This document shows, piece by piece, positions 39,079 through 53,392 of a stretch of DNA of 64,000 bases. The notes under the pieces are model-generated. The model saw nothing but the letters and a program-made list of their open reading frames with translations, was not told the origin of the DNA and ran no database searches. A program made the position numbers and the translations under genes. Positions within the stretch are counted from its first letter, which is position 1. Each line of letters begins with the position of its first letter. Source of the DNA: Tritrichomonas musculus (taxonomy: Eukaryota; Parabasalia; Tritrichomonadida; Tritrichomonadidae). Location of the stretch: NCBI GenBank assembly GCA_039105265.1, contig JAPFFF010000038.1, positions 124,001 to 188,000 on the forward strand. Reading direction: 5' to 3'.

Positions 39079-42000
39079 CAAGCAGCATCGATTCTCTTCC
39101 AAGCAGCATCGATTCTCTTCCAAGCAGCATCGATTCTCTTCCAAACAACAACGATTCTCTTCCAAACAACAACGATTCTCTTCCAAGCAGCATCGATTCT
39201 CTTCCAAACAACAACGATTCTCTTCCAAACAACAACGATTCTCTTCCAAACAACAACGATTCTCTTCCAAACAACAACGATTCTCTTCCAAGTAGCATCG
39301 ATTCTCTTCCAAGCAGCATCGATTATCTCCCAAACAACAACGATTCTCTTCCAAGCAGCATCGATTCTCTTCCAAACAACAACGATTCTCTTCCAAACAA
39401 CAACGATTCTCTTCCAAACAACAACGATTCTCTTCCAAACAACAACGATTCTCTTCCAAACAACAACGATTCTCTTCCAAACAACAACGATTCTCTTCCA
39501 AACAACAACGATTCTCTTCCAAGCAGCATCGATTCTCTTCCAAACAACAACGATTCTCTTCCAAACAACAACGATTCTCTTCCAAGCAGCATCGATTCTC
39601 TTCCAAACAACAACGATTCTCTTCCAAACAACAACGATTCTCTTCCAAACAACAACGATTCTCTTCCAAACAACAACGATTCTCTTCCAAACAACAACGA
39701 TTCTCTTCCAAACAACAACGATTCTCTTCCAAGCAGCATCGATTCTCTTCCAAGCAGCATCGATTCTCTTCCAAACAACAACGATTCTCTTCCAAGCAGC
39801 ATCGATTATCTCCCAAACAACAACGATTCTCTTCCAAGCAGCATCGATTCTCTTCCAAACAACAACGATTCTCTTCCAAACAACAACGATTCTCTTCCAA
39901 ACAACAACGATTCTCTTCCAAACAACAACGATTCTCTTCCAAACAACAACGATTCTCTTCCAAACAACAACGATTCTCTTCCAAGCAGCATCGATTCTCT
40001 TCCAAGCAGCATCGATTCTCTTCCAAACAACAACGATTCTCTTCCAAGCAGCATCGATTATCTCCCAAACAACAACGATTCTCTTCCAAGCAGCATCGAT
40101 TCTCTTCCAAACAACAAAGATTCTCTTCCAAACAACAACGATTCTCTTCCAAGCAGCATCGATTCTCTTCCAAGCAGCATCGATTCTCTTCCAAGCAGCA
40201 TCGATTCTCTTCCAAGCAGCATCGATTCTCTTCCAAACAACAACGATTCTCTTCCAAACAACAACGATTCTCTTCCAAGCAGCATCGATTCTCTTCCAAA
40301 CAACAACGATTATCTCCTAAACAACAACGATTCTCTTCCAAGCAGCATCGATTCTCTTCCAAGCAGCATCGATTCTCTTCCAAGCAGCATCGATTCTCTT
40401 CCAAGCAGCATCGATTATCTCCCAAACAACAACGATTCTCTTCCAAGCAGCATCGATTATCTCCCAAACAACAACGATTCTCTTCCAAACAACAACGATT
40501 CTCTTCCAAGCAGCATCGATTCTCTTCCAAGCAGCATCGATTCTCTTCCAAGCAGCATCGATTCTCTTCCAAACAACAACGATTCTCTTCCAAGCAGCAT
40601 CGATTCTCTTCCAAACAACAACGATTCTCTTCCAAACAACAACGATTCTCTTCCAAACAACAACGATTCTCTTCCAAGCAGCATCGATTCTCTTCCAAGC
40701 AGCATCGATTCTCTTCCAAACAACAACGATTCTCTTCCAAGCAGCATCGATTCTCTTCCAAGCAGCATCGATTCTCTTCCAAGCAGCATCGATTCTCTTC
40801 CAAGCAGCATCGATTCTCTTCCAAACAACAACGATTCTCTTCCAAGCAGCATCGATTCTCTTCCAAACAACAACGATTCTCTTCCAAACAACAACGATTC
40901 TCTTCCAAACAACAACGATTCTCTTCCAAGCAGCATCGATTCTCTTCCAAGCAGCATCGATTCTCTTCCAAACAACAACGATTCTCTTCCAAGCAGCATC
41001 GATTCTCTTCCAAGCAGCATCGATTCTCTTCCAAGCAGCATCGATTCTCTTCCAAACAACAACGATTCTCTTCCAAACAACAACGATTCTCTTCCAAACA
41101 ACAACGATTCTCTTCCAAGCAGCATCGATTCTCTTCCAAACAACAACGATTCTCTTCCAAACAACAACGATTCTCTTCCAAGCAGCATCGATTCTCTTCC
41201 AAACAACAACGATTCTCTTCCAAACAACAACGATTCTCTTCCAAGCAGCATCGATTCTCTTCCAAGCAGCATCGATTCTCTTCCAAGCAGCATCGATTCT
41301 CTTCCAAGCAGCATCGATTCTCTTCCAAGCAGCATCGATTCTCTTCCAAGCAGCATCGATTCTCTTCCAAACAACAACGATTCTCTTCCAAGCAGCATCG
41401 ATTATCTCCCAAACAACAACGATTCTCTTCCAAACAACAACGATTCTCTTCCAAACAACAACGATTCTCTTCCAAGCAGCATCGATTCTCTTCCAAGCAG
41501 CATCGATTCTCTTCCAAGCAGCATCGATTCTCTTCCAAACAACAACGATTCTCTTCCAAGCAGCATCGATTCTCTTCCAAGCAGCATCGATTCTCTTCCA
41601 AGCAGCATCGATTCTCTTCCAAACAACAACGATTCTCTTCCAAACAACAACGATTCTCTTCCAAGCAGCATCGATTCTCTCCCAAACAACAACGATTCTC
41701 TTCCAAGCAGCATCGATTCTCTTCCAAGCAGCATCGATTCTCTTCCAAGCAGCATCGATTCTCTTCCAAGCAGCATCGATTCTCTTCCAAGCAGCATCGA
41801 TTCTCTTCCAAGCAGCATCGATTCTCTTCCAAACAACAACGATTCTCTTCCAAGCAGCATCGATTCTCTTCCAAGCAGCATCGATTCTCTTCCAAGCAGC
41901 ATCGATTCTCTTCCAAACAACAACGATTCTCTTCCAAACAACAACGATTCTCTTCCAAACAACAACGATTCTCTTCCAAACAACAACGATTCTCTTCCAA

Positions 42001-42842
42001 GCAGCATCGATTCTCTTCCAAGCAGCATCGATTATCTCCCAAACAACAACGATTCTCTTCCAAGCAGCATCGATTCTCTTCCAAGCAGCATCGATTCTCT
42101 TCCAAACAACAACGATTCTCTTCCAAACAACAACGATTCTCTTCCAAACAACAACGATTCTCTTCCAAGCAGCATCGATTCTCTTCCAAACAACAACGAT
42201 TCTCTTCCAAACAACAACGATTCTCTTCCAAACAACAACGATTCTCTTCCAAACAACAACGATTCTCTTCCAAACAACAACGATTCTCTTCCAAGCAGCA
42301 TCGATTCTCTTCCAAGCAGCATCGATTATCTCCCAAACAACAACGATTCTCTTCCAAGCAGCATCGATTCTCTTCCAAGCAGCATCGATTCTCTTCCAAA
42401 CAACAACGATTCTCTTCCAAACAACAACGATTCTCTTCCAAGCAGCATCGATTCTCTTCCAAGCAGCATCGATTATCTCCCAAACAACAACGATTCTCTT
42501 CCAAACAACAACGATTCTCTTCCAAGCAGCATCGATTCTCTTCCAAACAACAACGATTCTCTTCCAAGCAGCATCGATTCTCTTCCAAACAACAACGATT
42601 CTCTTCCAAACAACAACGATTCTCTTCCAAACAACAACGATTCTCTTCCAAGCAGCATCGATTCTCTTCCAAGCAGCATCGATTCTCTTCCAAACAACAA
42701 CGATTCTCTTCCAAACAACAACGATTCTCTTCCAAACAACAACGATTCTCTTCCAAACAACAACGATTCTCTTCCAAACAACAACGATTCTCTTCCAAGT
42801 AGCATCGATTCTCTTCCATGCAGCATCGATTATCTCCCAAAC

Positions 42843-42843
42843 G
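42843..42843. repeat. A-to-G variant (AAACGACAAC) shared only with 61218
   Basis: An A unit right after the CCATGCAG/B' pair reads AAACGACAAC. The same change occurs at 61218, exactly 18,375 bases (875 units) away, and I found it nowhere else. Blocks 3, 4 and 8 have the normal base at the equivalent position. Confidence 0.93.
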
Positions 42844-43697
42844 ACAACGATTCTCTTCCAAGCAGCATCGATTCTCTTCCAAACAACAACGATTCTCTTC
42901 CAAACAACAACGATTCTCTTCCAAACAACAACGATTCTCTTCCAAGCAGCATCGATTCTCTTCCAAGCAGCATCGATTCTCTTCCAAACAACAACGATTC
43001 TCTTCCAAACAACAACGATTCTCTTCCAAACAACAACGATTCTCTTCCAAGCAGCATCGATTCTCTTCCAAACAACAACGATTCTCTTCCAAACAACAAC
43101 GATTCTCTTCCAAACAACAACGATTCTCTTCCAAGCAGCATCGATTCTCTTCCAAGCAGCATCGATTCTCTTCCAAACAACAACGATTCTCTTCCAAGCA
43201 GCATCGATTCTCTTCCAAACAACAACGATTCTCTTCCAAACAACAACGATTCTCTTCCAAACAACAACGATTCTCTTCCAAGCAGCATCGATTCTCTTCC
43301 AAACAACAACGATTCTCTTCCAAACAACAACGATTCTCTTCCAAACAACAACGATTCTCTTCCAAGCAGCATCGATTCTCTTCCAAGCAGCATCGATTCT
43401 CTTCCAAACAACAACGATTCTCTTCCAAACAACAACGATTCTCTTCCAAACAACAACGATTCTCTTCCAAGCAGCATCGATTCTCTTCCAAGCAGCATCG
43501 ATTATCTCCCAAACAACAACGATTCTCTTCCAAACAACAACGATTCTCTTCCAAACAACAACGATTCTCTTCCAAACAACAACGATTCTCTTCCAAGCAG
43601 CATCGATTCTCTTCCAAGCAGCATCGATTCTCTTCCAAACAACAACGATTCTCTTCCAAACAACAACGATTCTCTTCCAAACAACAACGATTCTCTT

Positions 43698-44873
43698 CCA
43701 AGTAGCATCGATTCTCTTCCATGCAGCATCGATTCTCTTCCAAACAACAACGATTCTCTTCCAAGCAGCATCGATTCTCTTCCAAACAACAACGATTCTC
43801 TTCCAAACAACAACGATTCTCTTCCAAACAACAACGATTCTCTTCCAAGCAGCATCGATTCTCTTCCAAACAACAACGATTCTCTTCCAAACAACAACGA
43901 TTCTCTTCCAAACAACAACGATTCTCTTCCAAGCAGCATCGATTCTCTTCCAAGCAGCATCGATTCTCTTCCAAACAACAACGATTCTCTTCCAAGCAGC
44001 ATCGATTCTCTTCCAAACAACAACGATTCTCTTCCAAACAACAACGATTCTCTTCCAAACAACAACGATTCTCTTCCAAGCAGCATCGATTCTCTTCCAA
44101 ACAACAACGATTCTCTTCCAAACAACAACGATTCTCTTCCAAACAACAACGATTCTCTTCCAAGCAGCATCGATTCTCTTCCAAGCAGCATCGATTCTCT
44201 TCCAAACAACAACGATTCTCTTCCAAGCAGCATCGATTCTCTTCCAAACAACAACGATTCTCTTCCAAACAACAACGATTCTCTTCCAAACAACAACGAT
44301 TCTCTTCCAAGCAGCATCGATTCTCTTCCAAACAACAACGATTCTCTTCCAAACAACAACGATTCTCTTCCAAACAACAACGATTCTCTTCCAAACAACA
44401 ACGATTCTCTTCCAAGCAGCATCGATTCTCTTCCAAGCAGCATCGATTCTCTTCCAAACAACAACGATTCTCTTCCAAGCAGCATCGATTCTCTTCCAAA
44501 CAACAACGATTCTCTTCCAAACAACAACGATTCTCTTCCAAACAACAACGATTCTCTTCCAAGCAGCATCGATTCTCTTCCAAACAACAACGATTCTCTT
44601 CCAAACAACAACGATTCTCTTCCAAACAACAACGATTCTCTTCCAAGCAGCATCGATTCTCTTCCAAGCAGCATCGATTCTCTTCCAAACAACAACGATT
44701 CTCTTCCAAGCAGCATCGATTCTCTTCCAAACAACAACGATTCTCTTCCAAACAACAACGATTCTCTTCCAAACAACAACGATTCTCTTCCAAGCAGCAT
44801 CGATTCTCTTCCAAACAACAACGATTCTCTTCCAAACAACAACGATTCTCTTCCAAACAACAACGATTCTCTT
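43698..44873. repeat. Phrase array in block 7: five copies
   Basis: Phrases of 11, 11, 12, 11 and 11 units, as in block 3, shifted by 28,549 bases. Confidence 0.9.
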
Positions 44874-46133
44874 CCAAGCAGCATCGATTCTCTTCCAAGC
44901 AGCATCGATTCTCTTCCAAACAACAACGATTCTCTTCCAAACAACAACGATTCTCTTCCAAACAACAACGATTCTCTTCCAAGCAGCATCGATTCTCTTC
45001 CAAGCAGCATCGATTATCTCCCAAACAACAACGATTCTCTTCCAAACAACAACGATTCTCTTCCAAACAACAACGATTCTCTTCCAAACAACAACGATTC
45101 TCTTCCAAACAACAACGATTCTCTTCCAAGCAGCATCGATTCTCTTCCAAGCAGCATCGATTCTCTTCCAAACAACAACGATTCTCTTCCAAACAACAAC
45201 GATTCTCTTCCAAACAACAACGATTCTCTTCCAAGCAGCATCGATTCTCTTCCAAACAACAACGATTCTCTTCCAAACAACAACGATTCTCTTCCAAACA
45301 ACAACGATTCTCTTCCAAGCAGCATCGATTCTCTTCCAAGCAGCATCGATTATCTCCCAAACAACAACGATTCTCTTCCAAGCAGCATCGATTCTCTTCC
45401 AAACAACAACGATTCTCTTCCAAGCAGCATCGATTCTCTTCCAAGCAGCATCGATTCTCTTCCAAACAACAACGATTCTCTTCCAAGCAGCATCGATTAT
45501 CTCCCAAACAACAACGATTCTCTTCCAAGCAGCATCGATTCTCTTCCAAACAACAACGATTCTCTTCCAAACAACAACGATTCTCTTCCAAACAACAACG
45601 ATTCTCTTCCAAACAACAACGATTCTCTTCCAAACAACAACGATTCTCTTCCAAACAACAACGATTCTCTTCCAAGCAGCATCGATTCTCTTCCAAGCAG
45701 CATCGATTCTCTTCCAAACAACAACGATTCTCTTCCAAGCAGCATCGATTATCTCCCAAACAACAACGATTCTCTTCCAAGCAGCATCGATTCTCTTCCA
45801 AACAACAAAGATTCTCTTCCAAACAACAACGATTCTCTTCCAAGCAGCATCGATTCTCTTCCAAACAACAACGATTCTCTTCCAAGCAGCATCGATTCTC
45901 TTCCAAGCAGCATCGATTCTCTTCCAAACAACAACGATTCTCTTCCAAGCAGCATCGATTATCTCCCAAACAACAACGATTCTCTTCCAAGCAGCATCGA
46001 TTCTCTTCCAAACAACAAAGATTCTCTTCCAAGCAGCATCGATTCTCTTCCAAGCAGCATCGATTCTCTTCCAAGCAGCATCGATTCTCTTCCAAACAAC
46101 AACGATTCTCTTCCAAACAACAACGATTCTCTT

Positions 46134-46595
46134 CCAAGCAGCATCGATTCTCTTCCAAGCAGCATCGATTCTCTTCCAAACAACAACGATTCTCTTCCAA
46201 GCAGCATCGATTCTCTTCCAAACAACAACGATTCTCTTCCAAACAACAACGATTCTCTTCCAAACAACAACGATTCTCTTCCAAGCAGCATCGATTCTCT
46301 TCCAAACAACAACGATTCTCTTCCAAACAACAACGATTCTCTTCCAAACAACAACGATTCTCTTCCAAGCAGCATCGATTCTCTTCCAAGCAGCATCGAT
46401 TCTCTTCCAAACAACAACGATTCTCTTCCAAGCAGCATCGATTCTCTTCCAAACAACAACGATTCTCTTCCAAACAACAACGATTCTCTTCCAAACAACA
46501 ACGATTCTCTTCCAAGCAGCATCGATTCTCTTCCAAACAACAACGATTCTCTTCCAAACAACAACGATTCTCTTCCAAACAACAACGATTCTCTT
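46134..46595. repeat. Second, short phrase array in block 7: two copies
   Basis: Twenty-two units form two BBABAAABAAA phrases, placed in the tail of the block, where blocks 3, 4 and 5 have none. On its right it continues as BB-AAA-B-B', the same run-out as the right end of the full arrays, which marks it as copied from the end of such an array. Confidence 0.88.
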
Positions 46596-49500
46596 CCAAG
46601 CAGCATCGATTCTCTTCCAAGCAGCATCGATTCTCTTCCAAACAACAACGATTCTCTTCCAAACAACAACGATTCTCTTCCAAACAACAACGATTCTCTT
46701 CCAAGCAGCATCGATTCTCTTCCAAGCAGCATCGATTATCTCCCAAACAACAACGATTCTCTTCCAAACAACAACGATTCTCTTCCAAACAACAACGATT
46801 CTCTTCCAAACAACAACGATTCTCTTCCAAACAACAACGATTCTCTTCCAAGCAGCATCGATTCTCTTCCAAGCAGCATCGATTCTCTTCCAAACAACAA
46901 CGATTCTCTTCCAAACAACAACGATTCTCTTCCAAACAACAACGATTCTCTTCCAAGCAGCATCGATTCTCTTCCAAACAACAACGATTCTCTTCCAAAC
47001 AACAACGATTCTCTTCCAAGCAGCATCGATTCTCTTCCAAGCAGCATCGATTCTCTTCCAAACAACAACGATTCTCTTCCAAGCAGCATCGATTATCTCC
47101 CAAACAACAACGATTCTCTTCCAAGCAGCATCGATTCTCTTCCAAACAACAAAGATTCTCTTCCAAACAACAACGATTCTCTTCCAAACAACAACGATTC
47201 TCTTCCAAACAACAACGATTCTCTTCCAAGCAGCATCGATTCTCTTCCAAGCAGCATCGATTCTCTTCCAAACAACAACGATTCTCTTCCAAGCAGCATC
47301 GATTATCTCCCAAACAACAACGATTCTCTTCCAAGCAGCATCGATTCTCTTCCAAACAACAAAGATTCTCTTCCAAACAACAACGATTCTCTTCCAAGCA
47401 GCATCGATTCTCTTCCAAGCAGCATCGATTCTCTTCCAAGCAGCATCGATTCTCTTCCAAACAACAACGATTCTCTTCCAAGCAGCATCGATTCTCTTCC
47501 AAGCAGCATCGATTCTCTTCCAAACAACAACGATTCTCTTCCAAACAACAACGATTCTCTTCCAAGCAGCATCGATTCTCTTCCAAGCAGCATCGATTAT
47601 CTCCTAAACAACAACGATTCTCTTCCAAGCAGCATCGATTCTCTTCCAAGCAGCATCGATTCTCTTCCAAGCAGCATCGATTCTCTTCCAAGCAGCATCG
47701 ATTATCTCCCAAACAACAACGATTCTCTTCCAAGCAGCATCGATTATCTCCCAAACAACAACGATTCTCTTCCAAACAACAACGATTCTCTTCCAAGCAG
47801 CATCGATTCTCTTCCAAGCAGCATCGATTCTCTTCCAAGCAGCATCGATTCTCTTCCAAACAACAACGATTCTCTTCCAAGCAGCATCGATTCTCTTCCA
47901 AACAACAACGATTCTCTTCCAAACAACAACGATTCTCTTCCAAACAACAACGATTCTCTTCCAAGCAGCATCGATTCTCTTCCAAGCAGCATCGATTCTC
48001 TTCCAAACAACAACGATTCTCTTCCAAGCAGCATCGATTCTCTTCCAAGCAGCATCGATTCTCTTCCAAGCAGCATCGATTCTCTTCCAAGCAGCATCGA
48101 TTCTCTTCCAAACAACAACGATTCTCTTCCAAGCAGCATCGATTCTCTTCCAAACAACAACGATTCTCTTCCAAACAACAACGATTCTCTTCCAAACAAC
48201 AACGATTCTCTTCCAAGCAGCATCGATTCTCTTCCAAGCAGCATCGATTCTCTTCCAAACAACAACGATTCTCTTCCAAGCAGCATCGATTCTCTTCCAA
48301 GCAGCATCGATTCTCTTCCAAGCAGCATCGATTCTCTTCCAAACAACAACGATTCTCTTCCAAACAACAACGATTCTCTTCCAAACAACAACGATTCTCT
48401 TCCAAGCAGCATCGATTCTCTTCCAAACAACAACGATTCTCTTCCAAACAACAACGATTCTCTTCCAAGCAGCATCGATTCTCTTCCAAACAACAACGAT
48501 TCTCTTCCAAACAACAACGATTCTCTTCCAAGCAGCATCGATTCTCTTCCAAGCAGCATCGATTCTCTTCCAAGCAGCATCGATTCTCTTCCAAGCAGCA
48601 TCGATTCTCTTCCAAGCAGCATCGATTCTCTTCCAAGCAGCATCGATTCTCTTCCAAACAACAACGATTCTCTTCCAAGCAGCATCGATTATCTCCCAAA
48701 CAACAACGATTCTCTTCCAAACAACAACGATTCTCTTCCAAACAACAACGATTCTCTTCCAAGCAGCATCGATTCTCTTCCAAGCAGCATCGATTCTCTT
48801 CCAAGCAGCATCGATTCTCTTCCAAACAACAACGATTCTCTTCCAAGCAGCATCGATTCTCTTCCAAGCAGCATCGATTCTCTTCCAAGCAGCATCGATT
48901 CTCTTCCAAACAACAACGATTCTCTTCCAAACAACAACGATTCTCTTCCAAGCAGCATCGATTCTCTCCCAAACAACAACGATTCTCTTCCAAGCAGCAT
49001 CGATTCTCTTCCAAGCAGCATCGATTCTCTTCCAAGCAGCATCGATTCTCTTCCAAGCAGCATCGATTCTCTTCCAAGCAGCATCGATTCTCTTCCAAGC
49101 AGCATCGATTCTCTTCCAAACAACAACGATTCTCTTCCAAGCAGCATCGATTCTCTTCCAAGCAGCATCGATTCTCTTCCAAGCAGCATCGATTCTCTTC
49201 CAAACAACAACGATTCTCTTCCAAACAACAACGATTCTCTTCCAAACAACAACGATTCTCTTCCAAACAACAACGATTCTCTTCCAAGCAGCATCGATTC
49301 TCTTCCAAGCAGCATCGATTATCTCCCAAACAACAACGATTCTCTTCCAAGCAGCATCGATTCTCTTCCAAGCAGCATCGATTCTCTTCCAAACAACAAC
49401 GATTCTCTTCCAAACAACAACGATTCTCTTCCAAACAACAACGATTCTCTTCCAAGCAGCATCGATTCTCTTCCAAACAACAACGATTCTCTTCCAAACA

Positions 49501-50165
49501 ACAACGATTCTCTTCCAAACAACAACGATTCTCTTCCAAACAACAACGATTCTCTTCCAAACAACAACGATTCTCTTCCAAGCAGCATCGATTCTCTTCC
49601 AAGCAGCATCGATTATCTCCCAAACAACAACGATTCTCTTCCAAGCAGCATCGATTCTCTTCCAAACAACAACGATTCTCTTCCAAACAACAACGATTCT
49701 CTTCCAAACAACAACGATTCTCTTCCAAGCAGCATCGATTCTCTTCCAAGCAGCATCGATTATCTCCCAAACAACAACGATTCTCTTCCAAACAACAACG
49801 ATTCTCTTCCAAGCAGCATCGATTCTCTTCCAAACAACAACGATTCTCTTCCAAGCAGCATCGATTCTCTTCCAAACAACAACGATTCTCTTCCAAACAA
49901 CAACGATTCTCTTCCAAACAACAACGATTCTCTTCCAAGCAGCATCGATTCTCTTCCAAGCAGCATCGATTCTCTTCCAAACAACAACGATTCTCTTCCA
50001 AACAACAACGATTCTCTTCCAAACAACAACGATTCTCTTCCAAACAACAACGATTCTCTTCCAAACAACAACGATTCTCTTCCAAGTAGCATCGATTCTC
50101 TTCCATGCAGCATCGATTATCTCCCAAACAACAACGATTCTCTTCCAAGCAGCATCGATTCTCTT

Positions 50166-50186
50166 CCAAGCAGCATCGATTCTCTT
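50166..50186. repeat. A unit replaced by a B unit in block 8
   Basis: The unit is B, while block 7 (42879) and block 3 have A at the aligned place. All three diagnostic sites differ together and neighbouring units are unchanged, so a copied-in unit is more likely than three separate mutations. Confidence 0.88.
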
Positions 50187-50776
50187 CCAAACAACAACGA
50201 TTCTCTTCCAAACAACAACGATTCTCTTCCAAGCAGCATCGATTCTCTTCCAAGCAGCATCGATTCTCTTCCAAACAACAACGATTCTCTTCCAAACAAC
50301 AACGATTCTCTTCCAAACAACAACGATTCTCTTCCAAGCAGCATCGATTCTCTTCCAAACAACAACGATTCTCTTCCAAACAACAACGATTCTCTTCCAA
50401 ACAACAACGATTCTCTTCCAAGCAGCATCGATTCTCTTCCAAGCAGCATCGATTCTCTTCCAAACAACAACGATTCTCTTCCAAGCAGCATCGATTCTCT
50501 TCCAAACAACAACGATTCTCTTCCAAACAACAACGATTCTCTTCCAAACAACAACGATTCTCTTCCAAGCAGCATCGATTCTCTTCCAAACAACAACGAT
50601 TCTCTTCCAAACAACAACGATTCTCTTCCAAACAACAACGATTCTCTTCCAAGCAGCATCGATTCTCTTCCAAGCAGCATCGATTCTCTTCCAAACAACA
50701 ACGATTCTCTTCCAAACAACAACGATTCTCTTCCAAACAACAACGATTCTCTTCCAAGCAGCATCGATTCTCTTCC

Positions 50777-50777
50777 A
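50777..50777. repeat. Out-of-context CCATGCAG unit
   Basis: All sixteen other CCATGCAG units I found directly follow an AAGTAG unit. This one follows an ordinary B unit and precedes a B' unit. Block 7 has an ordinary B unit here (at 43490). It is an independent A-to-T change or a one-unit transfer. Confidence 0.85.
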
Positions 50778-50984
50778 TGCAGCATCGATTATCTCCCAAA
50801 CAACAACGATTCTCTTCCAAACAACAACGATTCTCTTCCAAACAACAACGATTCTCTTCCAAACAACAACGATTCTCTTCCAAGCAGCATCGATTCTCTT
50901 CCAAGCAGCATCGATTCTCTTCCAAACAACAACGATTCTCTTCCAAACAACAACGATTCTCTTCCAAACAACAACGATTCTCTT

Positions 50985-52160
50985 CCAAGTAGCATCGATT
51001 CTCTTCCATGCAGCATCGATTCTCTTCCAAACAACAACGATTCTCTTCCAAGCAGCATCGATTCTCTTCCAAACAACAACGATTCTCTTCCAAACAACAA
51101 CGATTCTCTTCCAAACAACAACGATTCTCTTCCAAGCAGCATCGATTCTCTTCCAAACAACAACGATTCTCTTCCAAACAACAACGATTCTCTTCCAAAC
51201 AACAACGATTCTCTTCCAAGCAGCATCGATTCTCTTCCAAGCAGCATCGATTCTCTTCCAAACAACAACGATTCTCTTCCAAGCAGCATCGATTCTCTTC
51301 CAAACAACAACGATTCTCTTCCAAACAACAACGATTCTCTTCCAAACAACAACGATTCTCTTCCAAGCAGCATCGATTCTCTTCCAAACAACAACGATTC
51401 TCTTCCAAACAACAACGATTCTCTTCCAAACAACAACGATTCTCTTCCAAGCAGCATCGATTCTCTTCCAAGCAGCATCGATTCTCTTCCAAACAACAAC
51501 GATTCTCTTCCAAGCAGCATCGATTCTCTTCCAAACAACAACGATTCTCTTCCAAACAACAACGATTCTCTTCCAAACAACAACGATTCTCTTCCAAGCA
51601 GCATCGATTCTCTTCCAAACAACAACGATTCTCTTCCAAACAACAACGATTCTCTTCCAAACAACAACGATTCTCTTCCAAACAACAACGATTCTCTTCC
51701 AAGCAGCATCGATTCTCTTCCAAGCAACATCGATTCTCTTCCAAACAACAACGATTCTCTTCCAAGCAGCATCGATTCTCTTCCAAACAACAACGATTCT
51801 CTTCCAAACAACAACGATTCTCTTCCAAACAACAACGATTCTCTTCCAAGCAGCATCGATTCTCTTCCAAACAACAACGATTCTCTTCCAAACAACAACG
51901 ATTCTCTTCCAAACAACAACGATTCTCTTCCAAGCAGCATCGATTCTCTTCCAAGCAGCATCGATTCTCTTCCAAACAACAACGATTCTCTTCCAAGCAG
52001 CATCGATTCTCTTCCAAACAACAACGATTCTCTTCCAAACAACAACGATTCTCTTCCAAACAACAACGATTCTCTTCCAAGCAGCATCGATTCTCTTCCA
52101 AACAACAACGATTCTCTTCCAAACAACAACGATTCTCTTCCAAACAACAACGATTCTCTT
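50985..52160. repeat. Phrase array in block 8: five copies
   Basis: Phrases of 11, 11, 12, 11 and 11 units, shifted by 35,836 bases from block 3. One B unit in it has a private G-to-A change at 51727 (CAAGCAACAT). Confidence 0.9.
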
Positions 52161-53392
52161 CCAAGCAGCATCGATTCTCTTCCAAGCAGCATCGATTCTC
52201 TTCCAAACAACAACGATTCTCTTCCAAACAACAACGATTCTCTTCCAAACAACAACGATTCTCTTCCAAGCAGCATCGATTCTCTTCCAAGCAGCATCGA
52301 TTATCTCCCAAACAACAACGATTCTCTTCCAAACAACAACGATTCTCTTCCAAACAACAACGATTCTCTTCCAAACAACAACGATTCTCTTCCAAACAAC
52401 AACGATTCTCTTCCAAGCAGCATCGATTCTCTTCCAAGCAGCATCGATTCTCTTCCAAACAACAACGATTCTCTTCCAAACAACAACGATTCTCTTCCAA
52501 ACAACAACGATTCTCTTCCAAGCAGCATCGATTCTCTTCCAAACAACAACGATTCTCTTCCAAACAACAACGATTCTCTTCCAAACAACAACGATTCTCT
52601 TCCAAGCAGCATCGATTCTCTTCCAAGCAGCATCGATTATCTCCCAAACAACAACGATTCTCTTCCAAGCAGCATCGATTCTCTTCCAAACAACAACGAT
52701 TCTCTTCCAAGCAGCATCGATTCTCTTCCAAGCAGCATCGATTCTCTTCCAAACAACAACGATTCTCTTCCAAGCAGCATCGATTATCTCCCAAACAACA
52801 ACGATTCTCTTCCAAGCAGCATCGATTCTCTTCCAAACAACAACGATTCTCTTCCAAACAACAACGATTCTCTTCCAAACAACAACGATTCTCTTCCAAA
52901 CAACAACGATTCTCTTCCAAACAACAACGATTCTCTTCCAAACAACAACGATTCTCTTCCAAGCAGCATCGATTCTCTTCCAAGCAGCATCGATTCTCTT
53001 CCAAACAACAACGATTCTCTTCCAAGCAGCATCGATTATCTCCCAAACAACAACGATTCTCTTCCAAGCAGCATCGATTCTCTTCCAAACAACAAAGATT
53101 CTCTTCCAAACAACAACGATTCTCTTCCAAGCAGCATCGATTCTCTTCCAAGCAGCATCGATTCTCTTCCAAGCAGCATCGATTCTCTTCCAAACAACAA
53201 CGATTCTCTTCCAAGCAGCATCGATTCTCTTCCAAGCAGCATCGATTCTCTTCCAAGCAGCATCGATTCTCTTCCAAACAACAACGATTCTCTTCCAAAC
53301 AACAACGATTCTCTTCCAAACAACAACGATTCTCTTCCAAACAACAACGATTCTCTTCCAAGCAGCATCGATTCTCTTCCAAGCAGCATCGA

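Larger units (their letters stand above)
30973..40317. repeat. Block 6: longest block (9,345 bp, 445 units)
   Basis: It has the block-2 head (modules 31112-32053 and 32057-33187) and the block-2 middle (33191-34510). A tandem duplication of more than 3 kb follows, and then a tail (39323, 39806, 40058) of the type seen in blocks 1, 2 and 9. There is no BBABAAABAAA array. The last unit, just before the block 7 opening, is unusual: its B' constant half follows an A-type variable half (CAACAACGATTATC at about 40300-40313), while B' otherwise follows a B-type half. Confidence 0.87.
40318..47604. repeat. Block 7: satellite block (7,287 bp, 347 units)
   Basis: From the opening to 45955 it follows block 3 module by module; the second module (41402-42028) is one unit longer. 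The tail is rearranged: the module starting at 45959 begins like the third tail module of block 3 but runs at about 46134 into a second, two-copy phrase array. A module resembling 16465-16797 (46736-47089) follows, and then two short CAAAGATT-cassette modules (47093 and 47303). The extra material fits an insertion of more than 1 kb copied from the middle of a block of this type. Confidence 0.86.

Noticed and set aside
43721-50089. Plus-strand open frame of 2,122 codons reading KQQRFSS/KQHRFSS
   Set aside because: It begins at a CCATGCAG variant unit and ends at an AAGTAG variant unit. Both are satellite point variants, repeated in every block without any gene-like context.
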